Below the pieces are notes generated by a model that was not told where the DNA came from, made no database searches, and saw only the letters and a list, made by a program, of their open reading frames with translations. A program made the position numbers and the translations under genes. Positions 27,301-34,060 of a stretch of 64,000 nt of DNA are shown here, one piece after another; the stretch's first letter is position 1; every line of letters starts with the position of its first letter. This stretch comes from Erythrobacter sp. (GTDB lineage Bacteria; Pseudomonadota; Alphaproteobacteria; Sphingomonadales; Sphingomonadaceae). Location: NCBI RefSeq assembly GCF_024305245.1, contig NZ_JAMWYX010000002.1:124001-188000 (forward strand), written 5' to 3'.

Positions 27301-27746
27301 ACCTGCTCCCCGGAGTGAGCGCGGGCCCGGTCGCCAGCATCGACTATGTCCGGACCGACATGGCAGGCTATTCCGATTTCGGGGCAGGCGGGTTCGGGCT
27401 GACGGTTCTTGATCGCTCGTTCACATCGGTGGGCAGCAAGGCCGGCCTGATGGCGGCAGTGGAAACCGGGATCGGCCGCACTGCCAGGCTGAGCGCGTTC
27501 GGATCGGTTGCCTATGCCCGCGAACTGGCGGACACCAGCGACGAAGTCGTCGCCGTGATCGCAGGGGCGGAGGATGTGCCGTTCACGATCGCGAATTTCT
27601 TCGAACCGGACTGGGTGGCTGCGACTGCCGGGGTGGATTTGGCGGTAGGATCGCGTCTCACCGTCGGCATGTCGGGTCATTCGGATTTTGGCCGCGGCAC
27701 CCTGAGCAACACGCAAGGCCGCTTCAATGTGAACTGGCGCTTCTAG
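24396..27746 (+). CDS. autotransporter with N-terminal trypsin-like serine protease domain
   Basis: 1116 aa. ATG 24396 follows AGGGGGA, and the signal peptide is YLTTVGLIGIAGLSWSASARAE. The protease part (about 95-420) has the full triad: His137 in LSAAHC, Asp209 in WADVALVAL and Ser354 in APGDSGSP. It is followed by a beta-helix-like stalk with an autotransporter repeat (GRGTIASEAVFNFGAGIAPGGLLGIGTLTIDGDYIQ). The C-terminal type V beta-barrel (about 830-1116) ends in FNVNWRF with the usual terminal Phe. It would be displayed on or released from the cell surface. It stands alone, directly downstream of an IS6 relic, which hints at acquisition by transfer. Confidence 0.88.
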   Translation: MGKARYLTTVGLIGIAGLSWSASARAENIHDRTNEELTLEAQGAFGGYRVEAPTALAESPNLAVLPDFMVRRNLDAVPVPPTPELIVRDDVGVNFGDPNNTQPSVVQLFVQNNQTGGVFLNCTGTLINPRTVLSAAHCFNSRSSEDYGTIDTAPFSLLVSTGQTTNGRLFSYLGTGASYSQGGVATSTDVVIHPAANLDNGALEFPWADVALVALDEPITDSGAMPILLSPLTELTRVIQVGYGTNGTGSGTAAPGSSFLRRIGENRLGMVGSLGDFIDGVFPAFAPSTQNLGQVSQAFYWTDFDNPNRTPEQQAGCEFTGTNISCANIDAVLAIDYFDGDALPLESGTAPGDSGSPLIVADLYEFPVIAGVLSGGYDFFGLGSVYGDVSFYNPLYPFFEFITENTPYKYVSAKAGFGNWSDPRHWTQDLDPGFFIDDGTGTLVNGIPAGNEPGILKSGPKLGSVLGQDISGNTGAPTPGFENFDISLPESSPLLGLGSTGFVPNNTDGTPGTAFDAPAQYFDVLLNRPGRTRVDIDVKIDKLALDHALASFKLPQGRTFDTIIGYEQFNGIAQIDGQFNAGLVALFGGITEGRGTIASEAVFNFGAGIAPGGLLGIGTLTIDGDYIQLEDGALVINATKVRNVLVNDLLAVTGDASLAGKLIVASSARVRFGDAFTVLTADSVLGGFDDTLLVTFSPLLFAESRVEGGNVVVDINARRLRDLFAGNRNLASLGAALDTLRFGNRGSRFTGLFDVIDGAGLESLVPTLASLTPTSAFNQTMLANNFSQRFTGQISQRTLALHGGNKAAAVFTPAGGAVANIAQTSATQPGQLGFFATVSGSFLVTGQERNSGANALQEAAFTQAGELTLGTDYRVSDDLMVGFAMTSIRNGAALTGSQPRADDTSVSGAGYAALRMGNGFADIYAGFSRQSFGISRAAQGEFRSAFDTAWSNPDGRQSFGGVRVGHAFNLLPGVSAGPVASIDYVRTDMAGYSDFGAGGFGLTVLDRSFTSVGSKAGLMAAVETGIGRTARLSAFGSVAYARELADTSDEVVAVIAGAEDVPFTIANFFEPDWVAATAGVDLAVGSRLTVGMSGHSDFGRGTLSNTQGRFNVNWRF

Positions 27747-27973
27747 ACACCGGCCGGTTTGCTGCCAACGGATTCGGTCGGCCTTGCCAGGATATGGCGG
27801 GCCGGCCGAACGTTGCGACCACTTCCTGACTGGCAGCCTCTCTTGCCCATGCCGCGATAGCCGCAGGTCGGCCTCCGGCTGTTTTTCCAGCCGCGCGCCA
27901 ATGGCTTCTCGTGAGAAAGCGGGCCGCGCGGTGCCGCGCTTGCGATACTTGCGCCACAGGCTAAACGACGTGC

Positions 27974-28945
27974 ATGCCTGACCCAGATCGCCACCCGACC
28001 CAGCGAGCATTATTGCTGGAGGCGGGCATCGTCCGCGAAATCCCGCCAGCGCAAGTGGCAGACTATCGCGGCGATGGTTTCGTCTGGCTTCACGTCGAAG
28101 GGGCTGGCCGTAACGGGCGGCCCGATCTGCCTTCCTCACTGCCCGATCTTGCCGCCAACGCGCTGCTGGCGAGTGAAACCCGTCCCCGCTGCGACGAGAT
28201 CGAAGAGGGCGCGATCATCAACCTGCGTGGCAACGCGCTTGTGGCGACGGCGGATAGCGACCGGCTGGTTTCGATCCGGGTGTGGGTGGAGGGTGGCCGC
28301 ATCACCTCGGTCACGCGCAACCCGCTCGCCGCGCTGGCAAAGGTCGAGGCAGCGATGCTGGCCGGTAAGCTGTGCGACGGCGGGGATTTCGTCGCGGCGC
28401 TGGCGCAGGCGATCAGCACCGAACTCGACCCCGAAGTCGCCGAACTCGGTGACGCGCTCGACGATTGCGAGGCGGGGATCGAAAGCGCCGATATCTACGC
28501 CTTGCGCCGCCGCATCGCCGCGCTGCGATCGCAGGCCATTGCACTGCGCCGGTTCGTTGCACCCGACAGGGATGCTCTGGCATCGATGGCGCAACTGCCC
28601 TTCGCGTGGATCAGCAAGGACGACAGGGTGCATCTGCGCGATGCGGCTGATCGTTTTGCGCGCATGGCCGAGGAACTGGAAGCCGTGCGCGAACGTGCCG
28701 CGCTGCTGCATGAACAACTCACCGATCTCAGGGCCGAGATCGTGGACCGGCGCAGTCTGGCGATTGCCGTGGTCGCTTTCATCTTTCTGCCGCTCACCTT
28801 CGTGACCGGGCTGCTAGGCATGAATGTCGATGGCATTCCCTTTGCCGATCACGAATGGGCCTTCTGGGGCGTGTTCGGCGTTTGCGTCCTGATTGCGCTG
28901 GCGGTGCTGGGGTGGTTCGCCGTCCGCCAGTGGCTGGACGACTAG
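27974..28945 (+). CDS. zntB: CorA/ZntB-family metal transporter
   Basis: 323 aa. It has the typical large N-terminal cytoplasmic domain with a long helical stalk (EELEAVRERAALLHEQLTDLRAEIVDRRS) and two C-terminal membrane helices separated by the pore-mouth motif GMNVDGIP (GMN as in all CorA-type channels; ZntB usually has GMNVGGIP). The N-terminal part (VWLHVEG, RPRCDEIEEGAIINLRG) fits the ZntB branch, which imports or exports Zn2+. The 227 bp upstream contains no gene. It stands alone between the autotransporter and a CoA-transferase. Confidence 0.75.
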   Translation: MPDPDRHPTQRALLLEAGIVREIPPAQVADYRGDGFVWLHVEGAGRNGRPDLPSSLPDLAANALLASETRPRCDEIEEGAIINLRGNALVATADSDRLVSIRVWVEGGRITSVTRNPLAALAKVEAAMLAGKLCDGGDFVAALAQAISTELDPEVAELGDALDDCEAGIESADIYALRRRIAALRSQAIALRRFVAPDRDALASMAQLPFAWISKDDRVHLRDAADRFARMAEELEAVRERAALLHEQLTDLRAEIVDRRSLAIAVVAFIFLPLTFVTGLLGMNVDGIPFADHEWAFWGVFGVCVLIALAVLGWFAVRQWLDD

Positions 28946-28994
28946 GTTCCGGCACGGCGCCCTACGCCCGGTAAGGGCACTGCCAACTCAACTG

Positions 28995-29019
28995 CGCCAG
29001 GCTTCCGGCGAGCCTGGCG
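28995..29019 (+). terminator. strong hairpin downstream of zntB
   Basis: CGCCAGGCT-TCCGGCG-AGCCTGGCG is a perfect 9-bp GC-rich stem with a 7-nt loop, 50 nt after the zntB stop and 65 nt before the CoA-transferase start. No T-run follows, so this is at most a non-canonical terminator or an RNA-stabilising hairpin. Confidence 0.35.
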
Positions 29020-29083
29020 GCGATCCGCAGCGCAGCGGCAGTATCGTTTGACAACGGGCCGGGCTGAAGGGAATCGTAAGCAT

Positions 29084-30187
29084 ATGGGAAAACTCAGCGG
29101 ATTTCGCGTGATCGACCTTTCGCAGTTTCTGCCGGGGCCGATGCTGACAGTGATGATGGCCGATCAGGGTGCCGAAGTCATCAAGGTCGAGCCTGCGGGC
29201 GGCGACCCTGCGCGTGAACAGGCACCCTTCGATACTTACGACGGCGCGCGCCATTCGGTGTGGTTCGCCAATCTCAATCGCGGCAAGCGCAGCGTGGTGC
29301 TCGACCTGAAAAGCGATGACGGCAAGGCCGCCTTGCGCGATCTGATCGCAGGGGCCGATGTGTTCGTGGAAGGATTCCGGCCCGGCGTGATGCAGCGCCT
29401 CGGCTTCGACTACGCGGCGGTGAAGGCGATCCGGCCGGATATCGTCTATTGTTCGATTTCCGCCTTCGGGCAGGACGGCGCGCTGGCGCATCACCCGGCG
29501 CATGACATGGCGGTGCAGGCGCTCGCCGGGTTTCTCAGCGTCAATGACGGGGCTGACGGAACCCCGGTGGTGCCGGGCGCGCCGAGCGCCGATCTCGCCG
29601 CCGGCCTTACCGCGCTGTCGGCGGTGCTGATGGCGCTGGTCGGGCGGGAACGCAGCGGGGAGGGCGCCTATATCGACTGCGCCATGTTCGACAGCCTGCT
29701 GCCGTGGTGCGCGCACACCGCCGGAAGCGCGATTGCAGGCGGCGAAAGTCCGCAATCGGCATCGCAGCGCAGCCTAGGCGGGGCGGCGCTCTATCAGATA
29801 TATCGCACCGCCGATAACGCCCACGTCGCGCTGGGCGGGCGCGAGCTGAAGTTCGCGCGCAACCTGCTCGGCGCGCTCGGGCGCGAGGATCTGCTGCCGC
29901 TGGCAGAGGCGCCTGCGGGCGAACAGGGCGAGTTGATCGCATTCCTGCGCGAAACCTTCGCGGCGAAGACCCGCGCCGAATGGGAAGCGTGGTTCGCCGA
30001 CAAGGATGTGGCCTTCGCCCCGGTGCTCGATTTCCGCGAGGCGCTGGATGCACCGCACGTTGCCGAACGCGGTCTGATCGTTACCGGCGACGGCGGCGGC
30101 AGGCACATCGCGCCCGCAATCCGCTTTGCCGGTGAGGACTGGGTGCCGGGGCGGGTGCCGGGCCTGCCCCAGCCGCCATCGCCATGA
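29084..30187 (+). CDS. CaiB/BaiF-family (class III) CoA-transferase
   Basis: 367 aa. ATG 29084 was chosen with GAAGGGAA upstream; starts further up add non-conserved residues. The fold is evident from FRVIDLSQFLPGPMLTVMMADQGAEVIKVEPAGGDPAR, FANLNRGKRSVVLDLKSDDGKAALRDLIAGADVFVEGFRPGVMQRLGFDY and the catalytic Asp in VPGAPSADLAAG. Such enzymes swap CoA between carboxylic acids such as carnitine, bile acids or aryl-succinates. The next gene is TetR, with a candidate operator in between, so this may be the start of a degradative locus along with the dehalogenase and sulfatase. The substrate is unknown. Confidence 0.85.
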   Translation: MGKLSGFRVIDLSQFLPGPMLTVMMADQGAEVIKVEPAGGDPAREQAPFDTYDGARHSVWFANLNRGKRSVVLDLKSDDGKAALRDLIAGADVFVEGFRPGVMQRLGFDYAAVKAIRPDIVYCSISAFGQDGALAHHPAHDMAVQALAGFLSVNDGADGTPVVPGAPSADLAAGLTALSAVLMALVGRERSGEGAYIDCAMFDSLLPWCAHTAGSAIAGGESPQSASQRSLGGAALYQIYRTADNAHVALGGRELKFARNLLGALGREDLLPLAEAPAGEQGELIAFLRETFAAKTRAEWEAWFADKDVAFAPVLDFREALDAPHVAERGLIVTGDGGGRHIAPAIRFAGEDWVPGRVPGLPQPPSP

Positions 30188-30188
30188 T

Positions 30189-30206
30189 TTGACACGTATC
30201 GTGCCA
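30189..30206. promoter_or_regulatory. candidate TetR operator upstream of tetR
   Basis: TTGACACGTATCGTGCCA lies 20 bp before the TetR start. It is an imperfect palindrome around CACG-TAT-CGTG, and shares TTGACACG.....TG.CA with a second site at 30867-30884 (read on the minus strand) downstream of tetR. The TTGACA could also serve as a -35 element, so repressor binding would block transcription of tetR itself. Confidence 0.5.
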
Positions 30207-30225
30207 TAACCTAGCCATCAGGACT

Positions 30226-30846
30226 ATGGCTGTCCCGTCCCTGCCTTCTGCCTTTGCCACCGGAACGCTGCACGCCGACGGTCGGCGTGAACGTGGCCGG
30301 TCGAACAGGTCGCGGATCGTTGCCGCCATGCTCGATCTGGTCGGCGGCGGCGCGGTTTCGCCCAGCGCGGCGCAAGTGGCCGAAGCTGCCGGAGTGGGTC
30401 TGCGCACGGTGTTCCGGCACTTTAGCGACATGGATGCGCTTTACCGCGAAATGACCGAGGCGATCGAGGCGCGGGTGCTGCCGATCCTGCTGCGATCGCC
30501 CGCGGGCGACAATTGGCAGGCGCGCATTCGCGATCTGGCCGAGCGCCGCGCCGCGATCTTCGAGACGATCATGCCCTATCGCATCTCGGCCAGCGTACGT
30601 CGGTTCGAATCGCCCTATCTGATGCAGGATTACCGCCGGATGCTGCGGCTGGAGGCCGAGACGGTGGAGGCGCATCTGCCTGACGCCGTGCGCGCCGATA
30701 TCGCCGCCGCGCGCGGGATCAACGTCATTCTCAGTTTCGCCACCTGGCGGCTGCTGCGCCACGATCAGGGTCTGCCCGTTGATGAGGCGCGCGCGGTGGT
30801 TCAGCGCATGCTCGCCGATGCCATCAGCGGTTTGCCGGAGAGATGA
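30226..30846 (+). CDS. TetR-family transcriptional regulator
   Basis: 206 aa. The N-terminal DNA-binding domain reads RSRIVAAMLDLVGGGAVSPSAAQVAEAAGVGLRTVFRHFSDMDALYREM, a standard TetR helix-turn-helix with the 'T.FRHF.....L' recognition helix. The C-terminal half is a ligand-binding helical domain without recognisable ligand residues. It is placed between the CoA-transferase and the haloalkane dehalogenase-DUF1330-sulfatase operon, all on the plus strand. Two similar palindromes flank the gene, so autoregulation and control of the downstream operon are likely (inference). Confidence 0.85.
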   Translation: MAVPSLPSAFATGTLHADGRRERGRSNRSRIVAAMLDLVGGGAVSPSAAQVAEAAGVGLRTVFRHFSDMDALYREMTEAIEARVLPILLRSPAGDNWQARIRDLAERRAAIFETIMPYRISASVRRFESPYLMQDYRRMLRLEAETVEAHLPDAVRADIAAARGINVILSFATWRLLRHDQGLPVDEARAVVQRMLADAISGLPER

Positions 30847-30866
30847 TTGACCGCGCCAGCCAATAG

Positions 30867-30884
30867 TGACATTCATCGTGTCAA
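30867..30884. promoter_or_regulatory. candidate TetR operator upstream of the haloalkane dehalogenase operon
   Basis: TGACATTCATCGTGTCAA has outer arms TGACA/TGTCA. Read on the minus strand it is TTGACACGATGAATGTCA, matching the site before tetR at TTGACACG and at TG.CA. It sits 26 bp before the proposed dehalogenase start, where it would cover the promoter. Confidence 0.5.
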
Positions 30885-30910
30885 TAAAACAAGCCTAGGG
30901 GAGATCTGCC

Positions 30911-31819
30911 ATCCACGTCCTGCGCACCCCCGATGCGGCCTTTGCCGACATCCATGATTTCCCCTTCGCCAGCCATTATTGCGAGATCCGCGATGCGGGC
31001 AGCGGTACGCCGCTGCGCATCCACTATATCGACGAAGGCCCACGCGATGCCCCGGTGGTGCTGATGATGCATGGCGAGCCGACCTGGTGCTATCTCTACC
31101 GCCACATGATCGGCCCGGTCGCCGCCGCGGGGTTTCGCGTGATCGCGCCGGATCTGGTCGGCTTCGGCAAGTCCGATAAGCCCGCCGCCAAGTCCGACTA
31201 TAGCTATGCCGCCCATGTCGGCTGGATGCGGCAATGGCTGGTGGCGCTGGACCTCACCAACATCACGCTCGCCTGCCAGGACTGGGGCTCGCTGGTCGGC
31301 CTCAGACTGGCGGCGGCCATGCCCGACCGGTTTTCGGGCGTGGTGCTGTCGAACGGCGGCCTGCCCGAAGGCGGCCCGGCACCGCGCCCCTTCGCAATCT
31401 GGCGGGCGTTTTCGAAGTGGAGCCCGCTGTTTCCGATCGGGCGGATCATCGACAAGGGCACCAAACGGGCCCTGAGTGATGCCGAAATCGCCGCCTATGA
31501 CGCGCCGTTCCCGGAGGCACGCTACAAAGCGGGCGCGCGAATATTCCCCGCGCTGGTGCCGTTCGCCGGCAACCCCGCCGTCCCCGATCAGCGCGCCGCG
31601 TGGCAGGTGTTCGAGGCGTGGGACAAGCCGTTCCTGTGTGCTTTCAGCAATGGCGATCCGATCACCCGCGGGGGCGAAAGCCGCTTCATCGGCCGCGTTC
31701 CCGGCACTGCGGGCCAGCCGCATCGCACGCTGAACGGCGGGCATTTCATTCAGGAGGATGATCCGGACGGGTTCGTGGCCGCTATTCTGGAAGTCGCGCG
31801 GCAGGGAGGTCAAGAATGA
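30911..31819 (+). CDS. haloalkane dehalogenase, DhlA-like (HLD-I), apparently with an ATC start codon
   Basis: 302 aa if read from ATC at 30911. Homology-like N terminus HVLRTPDAAFADIHDFPFASHY is lost if the first standard start (GTG at 31055) is used. GGGGAG lies 7 nt before the ATC, and a TAG at 30896 prevents an earlier start. Motifs: HGEPTW (54-59), DLVGFGKSDKP, nucleophile Asp124 in QDWGS, acid Asp249 in NGDP, and base His278 in GGHFIQED. Asp124 and Glu56 have the same numbers as in Xanthobacter DhlA, which supports the ATC start. The enzyme should hydrolyse haloalkanes to alcohol plus halide. The stop overlaps the DUF1330 gene by 4 nt. Confidence 0.8.
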   Translation: MHVLRTPDAAFADIHDFPFASHYCEIRDAGSGTPLRIHYIDEGPRDAPVVLMMHGEPTWCYLYRHMIGPVAAAGFRVIAPDLVGFGKSDKPAAKSDYSYAAHVGWMRQWLVALDLTNITLACQDWGSLVGLRLAAAMPDRFSGVVLSNGGLPEGGPAPRPFAIWRAFSKWSPLFPIGRIIDKGTKRALSDAEIAAYDAPFPEARYKAGARIFPALVPFAGNPAVPDQRAAWQVFEAWDKPFLCAFSNGDPITRGGESRFIGRVPGTAGQPHRTLNGGHFIQEDDPDGFVAAILEVARQGGQE

Positions 31820-32229
31820 AGGTTTCCCACCAGCTTCACCCCTCGCCCGAGCAGGCCATGCGCTTCTTCTCGGCGGACGATGACGGGCCGATCTGTATGG
31901 TCAACCTGCTGAAGTTCAGGGACAAGGCAGCCTATGCCGATGGTTCCGATCCAGAGCTTTCGGGGCGCGAAGCCTATGCGCGCTATGCCGCCGGAGTGCA
32001 GGCCTGCATCGCCGTGGTGGGCGGCAAGCTGCGGTTCGGAGGCACTGTCACCGACCTTTTGCTGGGCGAGGTCGAGGAGTTGTGGGACATGGTCGCGATT
32101 GCCGAATATCCTTCGCGCAAAGCGATGTTCGCAATGGTGCAATCGCCCGAATACCAGGCAATCGCAAAGCACCGTGACGCAGGGCTGGCAGGACAGCTCA
32201 ACATCTGCACCCGGGCTGCGGGCGAGTGA
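31816..32229 (+). CDS. DUF1330-like (dimeric alpha+beta barrel) protein
   Basis: 137 aa cytoplasmic protein with the DUF1330 pattern: GPICMVNLLKFRDKAAYADG, a middle GREAYARYAAGVQACIAVVGGKLRFGGTVTDLL strand-helix-strand, and the closing ELWDMVAIAEYPSRKAMFAMVQSPEYQAIAKHRDAGL. The fold resembles ferredoxin-like dimeric barrels such as monooxygenases and isomerases of small molecules; function undetermined. It overlaps the dehalogenase and sulfatase genes by 4 nt on both sides, so it is part of a tightly coupled operon. Confidence 0.75.
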   Translation: MKVSHQLHPSPEQAMRFFSADDDGPICMVNLLKFRDKAAYADGSDPELSGREAYARYAAGVQACIAVVGGKLRFGGTVTDLLLGEVEELWDMVAIAEYPSRKAMFAMVQSPEYQAIAKHRDAGLAGQLNICTRAAGE

Positions 32230-33893
32230 AGCGCTGGCAAAAGGCAGCGCTCGGCACGGCGGCGGTGATCGCTGTGCTGGGAGGCGGGGCCTGGGTCTGG
32301 CGCACCGATCTGGCACTCGCCTTCGTCCGCTGGCGCAGCACGGTGGAGGTGGCGGAGAACCGCCCGGTGCCGTGGCAGCAGGGGCCGGAGCAGGCGGCAA
32401 CGCCCGCTGCCGAGCGCCCGCCCAACATCGTGTTCATCCTGTTCGACGATCTCGGCATGAACGATCTTTCCACCTTCGGCGGCGGGGTTGCAGGGGGGCG
32501 CGTGCCGACCCCGAATATCGACCGTCTGGCGGCAGAGGGCGCGATCTTCACGCAGGCCTATGCCGGCAACGCCACCTGCTCGCCGTCGCGCGCGCAGTTG
32601 ATGACCGGGCGCTATGCCACGCGCACCGGGTTCGAATTCACGCCCACCCCGCCAGGTTTCGCGCGGGTGGTGACGATGGTCTCCGCCGATGTCAGCCCCG
32701 ACCGACCGCCGATCGAATACAAGGCCGAGGCCGATGCCGTCGCCCCCGCATTCGAAGACCAAGGCCTGCCGCCCGAGGAAGTGACGGTTGCCGAAGTGCT
32801 GAAGGCGCGCGGTTATCACACGGTGCATATCGGCAAGTGGCACCTCGGCAGTGCGCCGCAGTTCCACCCCAACGCGCAAGGCTTCGATGAAAGCCTGAAC
32901 CTCGACGGGATGCTGCACCTGCCGGAAGATCATCCCGATGCGGTGAATGCGAAAATCGATTTCGATGCGATCGACCGGTTCCTGTGGGCCTCGGCGCATT
33001 TCGTCACGAGTTATAACGGCGGCGAGAAATTCGCGCCCGGCGGATACCTTGCCGATTACTGGACGGATGAAAGCCTGAAGGTGATCGAGGCGAACCGCAA
33101 CCGGCCCTTCTTCCTTTATCTGGCGCAGTGGGGCGTGCATTCGCCGTTGCAGGCGACCCGCGCCGATTATGAGGCGGTGGGCGATATCGGACCGCACCGG
33201 TTGCGGGTTTACGGCGCGATGGTGCGCGCGCTCGACCGCAGCGTCGGGCGGATCATGGCCAAGCTGGAGGCCGAAGGGCTGGCCGACAACACGCTGGTGG
33301 TGATTTCGAGCGATAATGGAGCCCCCGGCTATATCGGGCTGGATGATCTCAACGCGCCCTATCGCGGGGGCAAGGGGACGTTCTTCGAGGGGGGCATTCG
33401 GGTGCCATTGTTCGCCCGCTGGCCTGCGCGGATTGCGGCGCAGAGCCGGGTTGCGCTGCCCGTGGGGCAGGTCGACATCATGCCGACGCTTGCCGCTGCT
33501 GCGGGAGCGTCGCTGCCGAAAGGCGTGACAATCGACGGGCGTGATCTGCTGCCCGCGCTGACCGGCAAGGGCGCGTCGCCCCGCGCCGATGCGCCGTTGT
33601 TCTGGAATAGCGGCTATTACAAGGCGGTGCGCGCAGGCGACTGGAAGCTGCAGGTGAACGAGCGGCAGGGCAAGGCGTGGCTGCACAACCTCGCCGCCGA
33701 CCCGACCGAGCAGGTCAACCTCGCCGATACCGCGCCGGAACAGCGGGCCGCGCTCGAAGCGTTGCTGGCGGCGCATCACGCCGGGCGCAAGCCGCCGCTC
33801 TATCCCAGCACTTTCGACACGCCCGTACCGATCGACAAGACACTGGCCGAGCCATACCGGCGCGGGGATGAAATGGTCTACTGGCCCAACTGA
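32226..33893 (+). CDS. type I sulfatase (arylsulfatase-like), membrane-anchored or exported
   Basis: 555 aa, GTG start overlapping DUF1330. An N-terminal hydrophobic segment (AALGTAAVIAVLGGGAWVW) suggests export or anchoring. The metal-binding Asp pair is in NIVFILFDDLGMND. Cys118 in NATCSPSRAQLMTGRY is the C-x-P-S-R motif in which Cys is converted to formylglycine, here the aerobic FGE-type rather than the Ser type. Further motifs are HIGKWHLG and VVISSDNGAPGY. No maturase gene is nearby, so formylglycine would be made by an enzyme encoded elsewhere. Its operon partners point to breakdown of halogenated or sulfated organics. Confidence 0.85.
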   Translation: MKRWQKAALGTAAVIAVLGGGAWVWRTDLALAFVRWRSTVEVAENRPVPWQQGPEQAATPAAERPPNIVFILFDDLGMNDLSTFGGGVAGGRVPTPNIDRLAAEGAIFTQAYAGNATCSPSRAQLMTGRYATRTGFEFTPTPPGFARVVTMVSADVSPDRPPIEYKAEADAVAPAFEDQGLPPEEVTVAEVLKARGYHTVHIGKWHLGSAPQFHPNAQGFDESLNLDGMLHLPEDHPDAVNAKIDFDAIDRFLWASAHFVTSYNGGEKFAPGGYLADYWTDESLKVIEANRNRPFFLYLAQWGVHSPLQATRADYEAVGDIGPHRLRVYGAMVRALDRSVGRIMAKLEAEGLADNTLVVISSDNGAPGYIGLDDLNAPYRGGKGTFFEGGIRVPLFARWPARIAAQSRVALPVGQVDIMPTLAAAAGASLPKGVTIDGRDLLPALTGKGASPRADAPLFWNSGYYKAVRAGDWKLQVNERQGKAWLHNLAADPTEQVNLADTAPEQRAALEALLAAHHAGRKPPLYPSTFDTPVPIDKTLAEPYRRGDEMVYWPN

Positions 33894-33999
33894 CGCAGAT
33901 CAGGCGCGAACTTGCGATTTGGTGCCAATTTCGTGCGGTTCGGGTGCAATTCAGTGCCAAAATCGTGTCACTCAGCTGATCCACGCGCTGCTGCATCAA

Positions 34000-34015
34000 T
34001 GTTTCACGTGGAACA
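34000..34015. promoter_or_regulatory. parS site (ParB binding)
   Basis: TGTTTCACGTGGAACA, whose reverse complement TGTTCCACGTGAAACA fits the widely conserved parS consensus TGTTnCACGTGAAACA exactly. It is in the 167-bp gap between the sulfatase and 5-oxoprolinase genes. ParB loads here as a clamp to nucleate chromosome segregation; parS sites usually lie near the replication origin. Confidence 0.85.
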
Positions 34016-34060
34016 TTGCCGCGCTTGCATTCCCGTGCGCGGCAGACGAAACCGGCCTGC

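Noticed and set aside
30590..30612. tRNA T-loop-like GGTTCGAATC
   Set aside because: It is inside the TetR coding sequence and no cloverleaf can be built around it.
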